A stretch of 64,000 nt of DNA, from NCBI GenBank assembly GCA_019116365.1, contig DXBT01000007.1, forward strand, positions 1 to 64,000, in the 5' to 3' direction. Under the pieces are notes generated by a model. It worked only from the letters and a program-made list of their open reading frames with translations. It had not been told where the DNA came from and did no database searches. A program made the translations under genes and the position numbers. Origin of the DNA: Barnesiella merdipullorum. GTDB lineage: Bacteria > Bacteroidota > Bacteroidia > Bacteroidales > Barnesiellaceae. Of this stretch, positions 55,340 through 64,000 are shown in pieces (the stretch's first letter is position 1; every line of letters begins with the position of its first letter).

Positions 55340-57724
55340 TCAATGAACAATGAGTATGGAATGGCTATATTCGCCCTCGGTGGTCTTGATCTTGAGCAGG
55401 TAGGTACCGGCCGGGACAGACGATACGTCGATCGTCGCATCGGGACTCATGGCCACGCAGCTGCCGGCCAGGTTGTACAGGGTTACCTGTTCTACGGGAG
55501 CCTCGCTTTGAATCTTTAACCAATCGTTGGCCGGGTTGGGATAGACCTTGATTGAGGCGCTGGTGGCGACGGGCTGGATACCCGACGAGGTATAGGCCAG
55601 CATGTTGTCGAGGTAGAAGCTGCCCGAGTTGGAGAAGTAGGGGGCTTTGCGCACCACCTTTATCGCACTCACGCGGTAGCTCTTGCCGGGGGCGAGCTGG
55701 TCGAGACGAGCCTCGCGGAATTGCCAGCCCCGGAAGTCGATGTTGGTGAGCAGCACCTCTTGCGTGTCGTCGGCCGAGGTGAGTTGCAGCCATATCTCGT
55801 CGCAGGCGAGGTCGCCGTAGATGTGCATCCCGATGGTTTGGGTGTTATCGACGGTAATGCTTCCGGCAAATGTGCTTGTGGTGGTGTAGAGGGCCTGGGC
55901 CTCGTTGGCGTTGAAGGTGTAGGTGAAGTTGTAGGAGGCACTGCCGAAGAGGGCCTGCGAGGTAGAACGCGCGGCCTTGGCCGTCGATACGCCGGTGCTG
56001 TGAGCAGCGTCGTAGGCAATCATGTCGGCCGTTTCGAAGGTCTCGACGGGAGTGTCGCTGTGGCGCACGTCGCCAGCGGTGAAGTGAATCACGATGGGAT
56101 CAATGACGGGCAGACTGTTGACGTCGTGCAGGGAGTTGTCGATGCGCAACTGGTAGTTTGCTCCCTGAGTCAGATCGGCGCTGGTGGTGAAGTAGTAGTT
56201 GCCATAGACGTCGCCCAGCTGGTTGTACTTGGCCGAGCGCAGGTTGATACCCACCTCGTTGCCATCGTTGTCGTAGAGTTTGATGAGATCACGGATGTTG
56301 ACGGGGTCGAGCACGTTGTCGAATCGTACCTCGAGAGTGGGTTTCGTGTAGTGAATCACGCCGCCGTCGGCCGGGCTGGAGGCCAGCAGTTTCAACTGGT
56401 TGCGGCCCTGGGTGATGAAGGAGAACGAGAAGTCCTCTTCCATCGAGATGTTACCCGGGTGTTTGGCGCTCTTGTCGAGCGTGACGGTGTAGCGGGTGGC
56501 TATCTCGTAGGGACGGGTGGGGGTGAATACCATGCGGTATTGCGAGTCTTCGAAGGTGATTTCGCCATCGACGGCCGGTTCGATCGAGAAGGCATTGCGC
56601 ACCGACTCGACATCCATATCCCAGTTGAAGTTGAGCACGATGGGAACGGTGCAGTTGATACTGTCGGTCTCGTTTTCCATCATGGGGCTGTAGGAGGTGA
56701 CTTCGGGCGGTGTATTGCGCACGCGGTCCATGGCAATGTTGGTATAGCTTATGGCGTTGGCCTCAACGGTGACGTCGATGGTCTGCTCGTAGTGGTCGTC
56801 GGCTACGACCTTCAACTGGTAGTTACCGGGAGCCAGGTCGCGGAACATATAGACACCGTTGAAATAGGGGTCGGTGGTGTAGGTGATGTTGTTGGGCAAC
56901 AGGGTGACGGTGGCTCCGCACAGCGGCACCTGTTTGTCTCGACCGTGTTGTACATAGGAGTCGGTGCGGGTCATGCGGCTGTCATACACGACCCCGGCAA
57001 TGTGGCCGGTCGTGAAACCGTCGGTGTCGAAATATTCCATCACGGCTTTGGCAAAATGCCAGGCCTCGATGTATTTGTAGTCCATGTTGAGCAGGCGGTA
57101 GGTCTCGGGGATGTAGTCGTGGTAGGAACCCTCCGAGAGGAATCCCGTGACGGCGAGGTTGCGCAGTACGCCCAGGCCGGCGTTGTTCCAGTCGGGGTAG
57201 AAGTCCCAGTCGCCTACGACATATTCGCTGGTTTGAGTCCAGTAGGTCACCTGGTTCTCGATGAGGTGCTTGAACAGAATCTTGGCCGCTACCTTGTCTT
57301 CGGGTTTGGCCGGGTCGTCGGTGTATCCCTTGAAGAGCATCATGGGGAAGTTGACCCGGTTGGATGTGCCGGTGGCGTTGCTGTGAATCGAGAAGAAAAG
57401 GTCGGCATCAAATTCGTTGGCTTCGCGGCTGATGGTGCTCAGGTTGAGGTCGTCTTCGGTGCGGTTCAGCACGCGCGACATGGCTACCGATGCACCTTGT
57501 CCCTCAAGCAGTTCACGCAGCATGAGTCCCTTGTGCAGGTTGGACGAGGACTCCCAGAAACCCAGGGTGTCGCCTTGGGCAAAGGGAGCGACGGCCACGT
57601 TGCGGTCGTCACTGTCCCAGCCGCCGTGGCCGGGATTGATGTAGATTCTCAGGCCTGTCATGTCTTTGGCTTGCAGACCGAGACAGCCCACGAGGGCTAT
57701 GACGAGAATATATAGTTTTTTCAT
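55340..57724 (-). CDS. T9SS-exported zinc N-acetylmuramoyl-L-alanine amidase
   Basis: 794 residues. Signal peptide to about residue 19. Amidase-3 domain about 22-235: IYINPGHGGWDSDD with the first zinc His, FWESSSNLHKGLML with the zinc Glu, and FFSIHSNAT with the second zinc His. A carboxypeptidase-regulatory-like domain about 245-325; Ig-like (Big) repeats about 335-540 (TSYSPMMENETDSINC, LLASSPADGG); a jelly-roll module about 555-700; and a C-terminal T9SS sorting domain from about IKVYPNPANDWLKI to the end. The enzyme cuts the MurNAc-L-Ala bond and is released to or held at the cell surface, suggesting attack on foreign peptidoglycan. Confidence 0.88.
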   Translation of the reverse strand: MKKLYILVIALVGCLGLQAKDMTGLRIYINPGHGGWDSDDRNVAVAPFAQGDTLGFWESSSNLHKGLMLRELLEGQGASVAMSRVLNRTEDDLNLSTISREANEFDADLFFSIHSNATGTSNRVNFPMMLFKGYTDDPAKPEDKVAAKILFKHLIENQVTYWTQTSEYVVGDWDFYPDWNNAGLGVLRNLAVTGFLSEGSYHDYIPETYRLLNMDYKYIEAWHFAKAVMEYFDTDGFTTGHIAGVVYDSRMTRTDSYVQHGRDKQVPLCGATVTLLPNNITYTTDPYFNGVYMFRDLAPGNYQLKVVADDHYEQTIDVTVEANAISYTNIAMDRVRNTPPEVTSYSPMMENETDSINCTVPIVLNFNWDMDVESVRNAFSIEPAVDGEITFEDSQYRMVFTPTRPYEIATRYTVTLDKSAKHPGNISMEEDFSFSFITQGRNQLKLLASSPADGGVIHYTKPTLEVRFDNVLDPVNIRDLIKLYDNDGNEVGINLRSAKYNQLGDVYGNYYFTTSADLTQGANYQLRIDNSLHDVNSLPVIDPIVIHFTAGDVRHSDTPVETFETADMIAYDAAHSTGVSTAKAARSTSQALFGSASYNFTYTFNANEAQALYTTTSTFAGSITVDNTQTIGMHIYGDLACDEIWLQLTSADDTQEVLLTNIDFRGWQFREARLDQLAPGKSYRVSAIKVVRKAPYFSNSGSFYLDNMLAYTSSGIQPVATSASIKVYPNPANDWLKIQSEAPVEQVTLYNLAGSCVAMSPDATIDVSSVPAGTYLLKIKTTEGEYSHSILIVH

Positions 57725-57734
57725 GGCAGAGGGG

Positions 57735-58637
57735 TTATTTCGTGATGTTTAATTCCAGCATAAAGAGTTTGCCTGCGGGGGTGTTATAGACAATCTTACC
57801 GGCAGCAGCCGAGGGGTTCATGCCCATCTCGGCGGGGTCGGTGAGGTTGTGCACGCGATGGCTGTGGCAATCGAGCAGTACGATTTGCGAGGCGGTGTAT
57901 TGGTGGCCGTCGTCGGTGGTGCGGGCTGCCGCCACGAAGTTGTTGTCGTACCATGTGGGGGCTTCGAAGTCACCCAGTTCGGCCAATACCTTACCATCGA
58001 GGTCGAGCACGACCACTCCTTTGCCAATGGCATAGGTGGCAATCTTGGTGCCGTCGGGCGAGAGGGTGGTCCACAAGTAGCTGCGCACCTGGTTGCCGTA
58101 GGGGCGCAACTCGCGCGAGTCGTTGCCATCGCACACGACGATTTTGCCCTCCATGGCTACCGAATAGACATAGTGGCCGGCAGTGCGGGTTCCTGCGCTC
58201 TTGAAGAGCTTTTTACCGGTGAATACGGCCATACCGCCGTCGAGGGCAGCGGGCCGCTTCAGGTCGCGGGTGGGGGCGATGAGTTGCCGCTCGCTCTTCT
58301 GGTCGAGGTTATACTCGACGAGCGAGCGGAGTTTCTGCCGGTCGATGATGCTTTGCGGGCGGTAGTACAGGGTAGAACCGTCGGCGCTGAATGTAGGGTC
58401 GAATCCGGCTCCGTCGGCGGTGCTTACCGTCTGGCTGCGACCGGTGGCCAGGACGTAAACCTTCAGTCCGGTATAGTCGGCTGTGGTGTAGGCCATTTTG
58501 CTGCCGTCGGGGCTGAGCACCGGGAAATAGGCGGCTCCTCCCGCGGGGGTTACCTCGCTGTGGCGGGTAACCGATACGTTTTGTGCCGAGAGCGTGGTGA
58601 TGCACGCCAGCAGGGCTATGGTCAGTTTCATTTTCAT
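57735..58637 (-). CDS. Exported TolB-like beta-propeller protein
   Basis: 300 residues, signal peptide to about residue 18 (MKMKLTIALLACITTLSA). Repeated PD40-type strands: YFPVLSPDGSKMAYTT, FDPTFSADGSTLYYRP, LWTTLSPDGTKIATYA, which is the WD40-like repeat of TolB and the N-terminal propellers of prolyl oligopeptidases, without any catalytic domain attached. Probably a periplasmic five- or six-bladed propeller for protein or glycan binding. It lies 10 bp before the T9SS amidase gene and 18 bp after the phosphodiester-glycosidase gene, in the same operon. Confidence 0.72.
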   Translation of the reverse strand: MKMKLTIALLACITTLSAQNVSVTRHSEVTPAGGAAYFPVLSPDGSKMAYTTADYTGLKVYVLATGRSQTVSTADGAGFDPTFSADGSTLYYRPQSIIDRQKLRSLVEYNLDQKSERQLIAPTRDLKRPAALDGGMAVFTGKKLFKSAGTRTAGHYVYSVAMEGKIVVCDGNDSRELRPYGNQVRSYLWTTLSPDGTKIATYAIGKGVVVLDLDGKVLAELGDFEAPTWYDNNFVAAARTTDDGHQYTASQIVLLDCHSHRVHNLTDPAEMGMNPSAAAGKIVYNTPAGKLFMLELNITK

Positions 58638-58655
58638 GGTGTATGATTTTTTGAT

Positions 58656-61130
58656 TTACTGTACGACAATTTTGTTGACCAAGGTCTCTTGTGTGGTTTG
58701 CACGGTGACAATATAGACGTCGGGTGCGAGCCTGCCCGTGTCGATGGCTCCCGGCCGGTCGATGGGTTGCTCCAGCACCAGGGCTCCGCTGCGGTCGTAG
58801 ATGCGCACCAGGCTACCCGGGGTGATGGCTTCGCCCGCGAGGTAGAGGGTGCCGTCGGTCACGGGGTTGGGATAGAGTGCCAGCGTGTGGTCGCCGGTTG
58901 TGGGTTCGATGCCGCTCACTACCCCGTCATAGACGAGGCTGAACTCTTTGAGGTTGATCTGGTAGGCTTGTCCGCTGGTGCTCCCCGAGGCGTTGATATA
59001 GAACTTGATGAAGCTGACGGTGATGGGGAATCCTCCGCGGTTGTTCTCGCCGGTAATTTGGGTCGAGGGGATGGCGATGAGGTAGTCGCTGTTGACCTCC
59101 ATGCCCTCGTATTCGAGGTACTGTGTGCTGTTGTTTTTGGCTTTGACGGCAATTTGTACCTTCGAGAGGGGTATATCGCTGTGGATGAGCAGACGTATGG
59201 TGTCGGGGATACTGTACAGGGTGACCTCCTTGTCCATCTCGACATAGGGTTGGCGACCCGATTTGTAGGTAAACGCCAGGGTGCCGCTCCCGTTGCCGGT
59301 CGAGGCGACAGTGGCATCGGTGATGGCACTGATGGCCTTGGTGGTCCAGCCCGAGAAGTCGTCGGCCGGGATGCGGGACGACTGGGGAATCTCTACGGTT
59401 ACATCCATGGCGCCGCTAAAGTTGCCTATCGAGCCGGTGATGCGGGTCTGTCCGTTCTGGATACCGGTGAGCACACCTCCGTCGATTTGGCAAATGGTGG
59501 GGGCGTCGATGTTCCAGGAGAGTGAGGAGGGGTCGTAGGTGTAGGTATTCTCGCCTATGGTCGAGACGACTTCGATGGCATAGGGGTGAGCCTTGTCGGC
59601 AATTACGGCGCTGTTTTTCATGGCAATCTCGGCCTCCTTGACGGTGACCTTTATCTCGCCCTGGGCCGTTCCCGAGGCTACATGCAGGATGCCCGTGGTG
59701 GCTTGTGACGAGGCGTAGAAGCGCTTGCCGTCGGTCGATATGGTGCCTAGTGAGGGGTCGCAACTGAGCGTGTAGTCGGCTACCTGCGTATCGACCAGTA
59801 CCCCATACTGGTTATAGCCCAGGATGGTGGGCTCGAAATAGGCATAGGCGGGAACCTCGAGGTTGTAGTGGTCGAAGGCGAGGCTGGCAAGATTGTCGTC
59901 GTCGGGGGCGGTGGTGAAGATCATGAAGCCGTTCGACACGGGGCGTTCCTTACCGTCGGCGGGATTGTTCACGAGGCTGCCCCGCAGCATCATCTGGGCC
60001 GAGCCGCCGGCGTCCATATTGGCCACATTCCAGGCTCCGGCCTGTTTCAGAATGTAGCACATGGTGGCGGTGTTGCATCCTACCGAGGTGCTCGACTTGT
60101 AGTCGATGACGATGAGGTAGAGTGTTTTGCCGTCTTGCGACATGCCTATGCCCGTGCGGGAGTAGGTTTGTGAGTTGTAGGTTTCGTTTTCGTTTCGGGG
60201 GGTGAGCTGGCCTTCGCGCATCACCAGAGCATTGCCGGTGAGCATCTGGCGGGCCATGGGCACCAGATTGTCGGTGCGGGTTTTGATCGAGGTGCTTATG
60301 GTCACCTGGTCGCCTACTTGCAGTTTGTTCAGGAAGTCGGCTCCTGTACCGGCTCCCGAGAGGGCATATTCGGCCCCTTCGAGCGCGGTGCCACCCGTGC
60401 CCGGTACGATGCGGGTGACGACACATTTCACCGCTTTGTTCGAACCCCAGGTCTCGCCTTCGACGGGTTCGACAATGACATCGACGCCGTCGATGGTGCT
60501 TTCGGTTACCCCGGTGAAGTGGTTGTAGAGTACAATCTCGTTTTCGTTGCGGATGCGGTTAATCTCGGCAATGGCAAAGCTCTCGTTGGCGGCGTTGGTC
60601 ACTTGGGCTTCGAAGTAAATATCGTCAATCCACATCTTCTTCTCTTCGTCGAGCATGACGAACGCAATCTCTTGCAGGCGCTCGAGGCCTTCGCCGCGGT
60701 TGCCGCGATTCCAGTTGTTGGGTTCGGTGGCAAACTCGCCGTTCACCATGCAGCCGCTGTGGGGTTGGCCCAGCAGGTCGTCCATGCCTTGTCCCGAGAC
60801 AATCCAGAAGTTACCGTTGACCGACCCGATGGTGCGGTGGCCCGGTGTCGATAGACGGGTATAGGCCTGGGTCATGGCTTCGGTAGAGCCGGCATGATCT
60901 TTACCGATGAAGGTATTCACATCGTTGTAGGGGTTGCTGAGGTCGATGGTGAGGGTATAGACATCGAGGGGATACTCGGGCATGTGCATGCGCACATATT
61001 CTACACCGGGGCCCACCGAACGGCACTCGAGCGTATCGACTTGCTTGGCTACGCCGCCCACGTTGATGGTGGCGCTTGTGCCGGCTCCGTAGAGAAGTAG
61101 TAGAGGGGTTATGAGTAAAGCTTTTTTCAT
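58656..61130 (-). CDS. T9SS-exported NAGPA-type phosphodiester glycosidase, altered motif
   Basis: 824 residues from ATG 61130, which begins the signal peptide MKKALLITPLLLLYGAGTSA; the upstream extension to 61211 lacks export features. The NAGPA (DUF2233) domain spans about 30-430 (YPLDVYTLTIDLSN, GSVNGNFWIVSGQG, SRTGIGMSQDGKTLYLIVIDY, NVANMDAGGSAQMMLRG). Ig-like repeats and a beta-sandwich follow to about 740, then a T9SS sorting domain (LALYPNPVTDG...). NAGPA enzymes remove GlcNAc from a phosphodiester. The usual LDGGGSS reads MDAGGSA here (near residue 373), so activity may be changed. A paralogue lies at 61261-63699. Confidence 0.82.
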   Translation of the reverse strand: MKKALLITPLLLLYGAGTSATINVGGVAKQVDTLECRSVGPGVEYVRMHMPEYPLDVYTLTIDLSNPYNDVNTFIGKDHAGSTEAMTQAYTRLSTPGHRTIGSVNGNFWIVSGQGMDDLLGQPHSGCMVNGEFATEPNNWNRGNRGEGLERLQEIAFVMLDEEKKMWIDDIYFEAQVTNAANESFAIAEINRIRNENEIVLYNHFTGVTESTIDGVDVIVEPVEGETWGSNKAVKCVVTRIVPGTGGTALEGAEYALSGAGTGADFLNKLQVGDQVTISTSIKTRTDNLVPMARQMLTGNALVMREGQLTPRNENETYNSQTYSRTGIGMSQDGKTLYLIVIDYKSSTSVGCNTATMCYILKQAGAWNVANMDAGGSAQMMLRGSLVNNPADGKERPVSNGFMIFTTAPDDDNLASLAFDHYNLEVPAYAYFEPTILGYNQYGVLVDTQVADYTLSCDPSLGTISTDGKRFYASSQATTGILHVASGTAQGEIKVTVKEAEIAMKNSAVIADKAHPYAIEVVSTIGENTYTYDPSSLSWNIDAPTICQIDGGVLTGIQNGQTRITGSIGNFSGAMDVTVEIPQSSRIPADDFSGWTTKAISAITDATVASTGNGSGTLAFTYKSGRQPYVEMDKEVTLYSIPDTIRLLIHSDIPLSKVQIAVKAKNNSTQYLEYEGMEVNSDYLIAIPSTQITGENNRGGFPITVSFIKFYINASGSTSGQAYQINLKEFSLVYDGVVSGIEPTTGDHTLALYPNPVTDGTLYLAGEAITPGSLVRIYDRSGALVLEQPIDRPGAIDTGRLAPDVYIVTVQTTQETLVNKIVVQ

Positions 61131-61195
61131 ATGTGTCCAGATTAAAAAAAGGTCGTTGTGCAAGGAGGGGCGGGATGCGCCTGTCGGGAAGAATG

Positions 61196-61250
61196 AGCGC
61201 CACGCTTGCACGGAAGAGTGGAGTGTATCTCGGAGGTTAAGCGTGGCGCT
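61196..61250 (-). terminator. Hairpin between the two NAGPA-type genes
   Basis: AGCGCCACGCTT (61196-61207) and AAGCGTGGCGCT (61239-61250) pair perfectly around a 31-nt loop. No T-run follows, so it may be an attenuator or processing point between transcripts. The rest of 61131-61260 has no recognised features. Confidence 0.45.
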
Positions 61251-61260
61251 ATGTGGAAGT

Positions 61261-63699
61261 TTATCGAATGATCAGTTTTACCGTATCTGCCTGGTTGTTG
61301 CGATGAATGGTGAGCAGATAGGTGCCACTGGCCAGGTTGCCGGTGGGCAGGGCTATTTCGCCGGCCGGCATCAGGCCCAGGTCGGCCTGGTTGAGCAGCT
61401 GGCCGTCCAGGTTGTAGAGCTCGCAACTTACCTGGGCACTCTCGGGGAGAACGAAGTAAACCCGGGAGTCGCCTGCCTTCACGGGGTTGGGATATACCCG
61501 CAGCATGGAGGCTACCTCGGGGTTCGATACATTCACCGTGATGCCGTCGTAGATGAGTGAGAACTCTTTGAGCTTGAGGACGTATTGATTACCGGCCGTC
61601 TGTGACGAACCGGTGATGAAGAGCTTCAGGCTCTTGAACATCACGGGATAGTGCGACATGTCGCGGTAGTTTTCGAAATAACCGTCCATGGGGATGGATA
61701 TGGCATAGTCGGTATTCTGGGGAATATCCTCAAACTCGGTGAGGGTCGAGGTCTTCGCCGCGTTCTCTTTCATCGTGAGAGAAATCTTGCTCACCAGCGT
61801 TTCGCCCGTGTTGAGGGTGATACGCAGGCTGTCGGGGAGGCTGTACAGGGCAATATCCTTGGCCAGTTGCAGGTAGGGAGCACGGCCCGAACCGAAGGTG
61901 TAGCGCAGTTCGGTACCTTCGGCGGTGGGCACGATGGCGATGTCGTTCAGGGCCGAGCTGGTAATCTCCCACGACGAGGCATCGGCAAAGTTGTCGATGG
62001 GCAGGTTGCGGCTGGCAGGTATCTGTACGGTAACGGCGAGGGTGTCGTTGAAGTCGTTCTGCTGGCAATAGACCAGAGTCTTGCCGTTGGCCAGACCCTT
62101 CAGGTTACCGTTGGTTACGCTGCAGATGGTGGGGTCCTGTACGGTCCAGTCGAAAGCGTCGGGGGCAACGTTCATCGGCTCGTTGTTGACGAGTGCGGTT
62201 ACTTCGATGGGATATTCGTAGAGGCCGTCGTTGATGACCGAGTCGAGACGGAGAGAGAGACCTTCGGGGTCACCGATAATGATATCGATCGAGGTCTCGA
62301 TGCCGTTGTAGCTGGCATAGAGTTTACCGTGGCCCTCGCCCGAAGCCACGAGTGTGGTATTGTCTTTGATATAGCCCAGTGATTCGTCGCAACGCAGGGT
62401 GACGCCGGTCACCTCGGTGTTGATGAGGTAGCCATATTGGTTGTAGCCCATGAAGTGGGGGGTGAACATTCCATACCTGGGCAGGACGCAATATTCCTGG
62501 GTACAGAGGATTTCGGCGATGTTGTTGTCGTCGGGGGCATTGGATACGACAAATAATCCGTTGCTCACGGCCCGTTCGCGACCGTCGCTGGGGCTGTTGA
62601 CCAGACCATACTTCTCGATGTACATGCCGCTCGAACCGCCTCCGTCGAGGTTCATGCCGGTGGCGGCACCGGCCAGCTTGAGCATGTCGGCCATCTGCTT
62701 GGTCGTGGCACCGTCGGAGTATCCGCCTTGACGGCCGTCAACCACCAGCATATAAACTTTGCTGCGGTCGGCCGAGTAGCCGATCGAAGTCCTCGGGTGG
62801 AGTTCGGCCCAGTCGTTGTCGAGCACTTGTCCGTTTTCCAGAATCTTGCGGTCGCCGCCAATCATGCAGTTGATGTCGGGGTAGGTGCCGTCTTCGAGTT
62901 GGAGCAGCACTTTCAATTCCAGTTCGTCGCCGGGTTGCAGGGTTCTGAGGAAATCGGCCGAAGCACCGTGTCCCGAGAGAACGGCTCCGTTCTCGGCAAT
63001 CTCCATGTTACCGGCCGCACTGCCGGCTCCCGATACGACTATCTTCACCGCACGATTCAGTCCCCAGGTTTCGCCGTCGGCGAGGCTCACGGGCACTTCA
63101 TAGCCGTAGGCGTTGGTGTGGGTATAGTGACCGACGTAGCGGTTGTAGAGTACCAGTTGGTCGGTACCGCGCGAACCGTTCACGTTGTGGATGCCATAAG
63201 GGGTATTGTTGTAGGTGACCTGGCCGTAGAAGGTTACGAAAGAGATGTAGCACTCGTCGTTATGGGTGAATGAGGTTTGGGGACCCGACGATACGGGTAC
63301 TTTGCCCAGTTCTCCTCCCGAGGCGAAGCCGTGTACAGGCGTGCCTATGGCTCCTGAGGTGGCAAAGAAGTCGGCATTGGTACCGGCGAAGTAGCGGCTG
63401 CCGGGTTGGCTTTTGCGGGCGGCCATGCTGGTGATGCCTTCGCAGGTGACAATCGAGTCGCGTCCCAGTACCGACTGGAACGATATGTAGGGGTTGGTAG
63501 CGTCTATTTCGAGATAGAAGGCCCTCATGTCTTTGGGCCCTGAGTAGTGTACATAGGTGTGGTAGGTGCCCGGGCCTACTTTGTAATGGGCCAGGGTATC
63601 GGCCGTATAGGAACTGCCGCCGATGGTTACCGTGCCTTTGGCGCTGAGCAGCAGAGGCAGCAGGGTGAATAGGAAGAGAAGAGTAAATATCTTTTTCAT
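61261..63699 (-). CDS. T9SS-exported NAGPA-type phosphodiester glycosidase
   Basis: 812 residues. Signal peptide to about residue 20. NAGPA (DUF2233) domain about 25-430: DMRAFYLEIDATNPYISF, RYFAGTNADFFATSG, RTSIGYSADRSKVYMLVVDG and the signature MNLDGGGSSGMYIEKYG (Asp352), complete here. Then come Ig-like domains about 455-570, a beta-sandwich about 580-730 and a C-terminal T9SS sorting domain (LRVYPNPVKAGDSRVYF...). It should cleave an N-acetylglucosamine-type sugar from a phosphodiester, such as a linkage in a wall polymer. The domain order is the same as in the neighbouring paralogue, so they arose by duplication. Confidence 0.87.
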   Translation of the reverse strand: MKKIFTLLFLFTLLPLLLSAKGTVTIGGSSYTADTLAHYKVGPGTYHTYVHYSGPKDMRAFYLEIDATNPYISFQSVLGRDSIVTCEGITSMAARKSQPGSRYFAGTNADFFATSGAIGTPVHGFASGGELGKVPVSSGPQTSFTHNDECYISFVTFYGQVTYNNTPYGIHNVNGSRGTDQLVLYNRYVGHYTHTNAYGYEVPVSLADGETWGLNRAVKIVVSGAGSAAGNMEIAENGAVLSGHGASADFLRTLQPGDELELKVLLQLEDGTYPDINCMIGGDRKILENGQVLDNDWAELHPRTSIGYSADRSKVYMLVVDGRQGGYSDGATTKQMADMLKLAGAATGMNLDGGGSSGMYIEKYGLVNSPSDGRERAVSNGLFVVSNAPDDNNIAEILCTQEYCVLPRYGMFTPHFMGYNQYGYLINTEVTGVTLRCDESLGYIKDNTTLVASGEGHGKLYASYNGIETSIDIIIGDPEGLSLRLDSVINDGLYEYPIEVTALVNNEPMNVAPDAFDWTVQDPTICSVTNGNLKGLANGKTLVYCQQNDFNDTLAVTVQIPASRNLPIDNFADASSWEITSSALNDIAIVPTAEGTELRYTFGSGRAPYLQLAKDIALYSLPDSLRITLNTGETLVSKISLTMKENAAKTSTLTEFEDIPQNTDYAISIPMDGYFENYRDMSHYPVMFKSLKLFITGSSQTAGNQYVLKLKEFSLIYDGITVNVSNPEVASMLRVYPNPVKAGDSRVYFVLPESAQVSCELYNLDGQLLNQADLGLMPAGEIALPTGNLASGTYLLTIHRNNQADTVKLIIR

Positions 63700-63937
63700 A
63701 AGACAAACCGTGATGTAAGATTAAGAGATAGATGAGCCATCGATAACCCCTTGTGGGGCAAAGGTTGTGGAGTCGTTGTTGTTTTTCCTACTCTACCGGT
63801 GAGCGGGAATATGGATAGATTGAAAACCCGTTTCGTTTGGTCGGGGAAAGAGAAAGGGCGATATATATAAGAGATTACATATACCGCCCTTCCCTTACAA
63901 GTTAAATTCTAAATGAGAGGTTTATAGCACGAAGGGC
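63700..63937. other. Gap with hairpin terminator of the edge gene
   Basis: No gene. AAGGGCG (63854-63860) pairs with CGCCCTT (63885-63891) with an inner ATATAT-type stem, and pyrimidine-rich sequence follows on the minus strand, so it terminates the gene entering from the right. A CCTTTGCC sequence (minus, plus 63756-63763) resembles a partial -7 element for the NAGPA gene. Confidence 0.5.
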
Positions 63938-64000
63938 TTATTTTACAACCACTTTTTGAACTTTCTGTACACCGTCAACAACGGCTTTTACAATGTAGAT
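63938..64000 (-). CDS. C-terminal end of another T9SS-exported protein
   Basis: Only the last 20 codons and the stop lie in the window. The translation reads IYIVKAVVDGVQKVQKVVVK, the closing strands of a type A T9SS sorting domain (compare the endings YLLTI...VKLIIR and YIVTV...NKIVVQ of the two NAGPA proteins). The catalytic part lies beyond the right edge and cannot be named. It is in the same orientation as the NAGPA genes and could be a third copy. Confidence 0.7.
   Translation of the reverse strand: MYIVKAVVDGVQKVQKVVVK

Noticed and set aside
55721..57715. 664-codon plus-strand open frame antisense to the T9SS amidase
   Set aside because: Val/Gly-rich translation without features; the minus-strand frame has zinc-binding residues and a sorting domain.
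1..64000. CRISPR arrays, rRNA genes, complete insertion sequences with transposase, prophage genes
   Set aside because: Read through both strands at the level of repeats and proteins; no regularly spaced repeats, no rRNA signature stretches, no transposase or phage structural genes were seen.

Overview
The window looks like chromosomal DNA of a gut- or mouth-type Bacteroidales bacterium. The evidence is a SusC/SusD pair, several proteins ending in type IX secretion (T9SS) sorting domains, many lipoproteins with SusE/SusF or META architecture, and promoters of the Bacteroidetes -33/-7 type (TTTG, about 20 bp, TAnnTTTG). The combination of a SusCD locus, T9SS cargo and a Tannerella-like murT-murK-murQ cluster suggests a relative of Barnesiella, Coprobacter or Tannerella, but I cannot fix the genus.

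Region 1 (1-3570) is accessory DNA. It holds the end of a conjugative or mobilisable element (pcfJ, pcfK, three small genes, all on the minus strand). Next comes a gene-free block with a mirror-image promoter module, a candidate structured RNA of about 490 nt and a second candidate small RNA. A small inverted-repeat element follows, abutting a start-less GIY-YIG nuclease whose 3' end runs into a tRNA-like remnant.

Region 2 (3571-13290) holds ordinary genes: a membrane protein, an NlpE-C-like lipoprotein, a tandem META lipoprotein, a GH29 fucosidase, a cupin with a divergent HxlR regulator, and a TonB-dependent receptor paired with a beta-helix lipoprotein.

Region 3 (13290-35880) is a galactosamine/galactose-type utilisation locus. 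A DeoR-family regulator diverges from agaS, gatZ/kbaZ, a PfkB kinase and gatY/kbaY, which make a tagatose-6-phosphate route. These are followed by a periplasmic amidohydrolase, a clan GH-D glycosidase, SusC, SusD, two DUF4874/DUF4832 lipoproteins, a SusE/F-like lipoprotein, an EamA exporter and a T9SS-exported beta-helix/phosphoesterase protein. All plus-strand genes are tightly spaced, with two internal hairpins and a strong final terminator at 35836-35879.

Region 4 (35900-64000, all minus strand) is devoted to peptidoglycan and its sugars. One apparent operon of 12 genes runs from 53970 down to 35916. It encodes an amidase, a phosphoesterase/PQQ-propeller protein, a GT2 glycosyltransferase, a DUF4922 GalT-like protein, a SpoIID-type transglycosylase without a signal peptide, an AmpG-like importer with a large inserted domain, a NamZ-type exo-muramidase, a D-lactate-dehydrogenase-like flavoprotein, MurT, MurK, MurQ and an SGNH hydrolase. 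Upstream lie a second, separately promoted sugar kinase and a group of T9SS-exported enzymes: a zinc amidase, two phosphodiester-glycosidase (NAGPA) proteins and the tail of another T9SS cargo at the right edge. The natural reading is capture and breakdown of peptidoglycan and perhaps its phosphodiester-linked polymers outside the cell, import of muropeptides and MurNAc, and conversion of MurNAc to GlcNAc-6-phosphate plus D-lactate, with the D-lactate then oxidised by the neighbouring flavoprotein.
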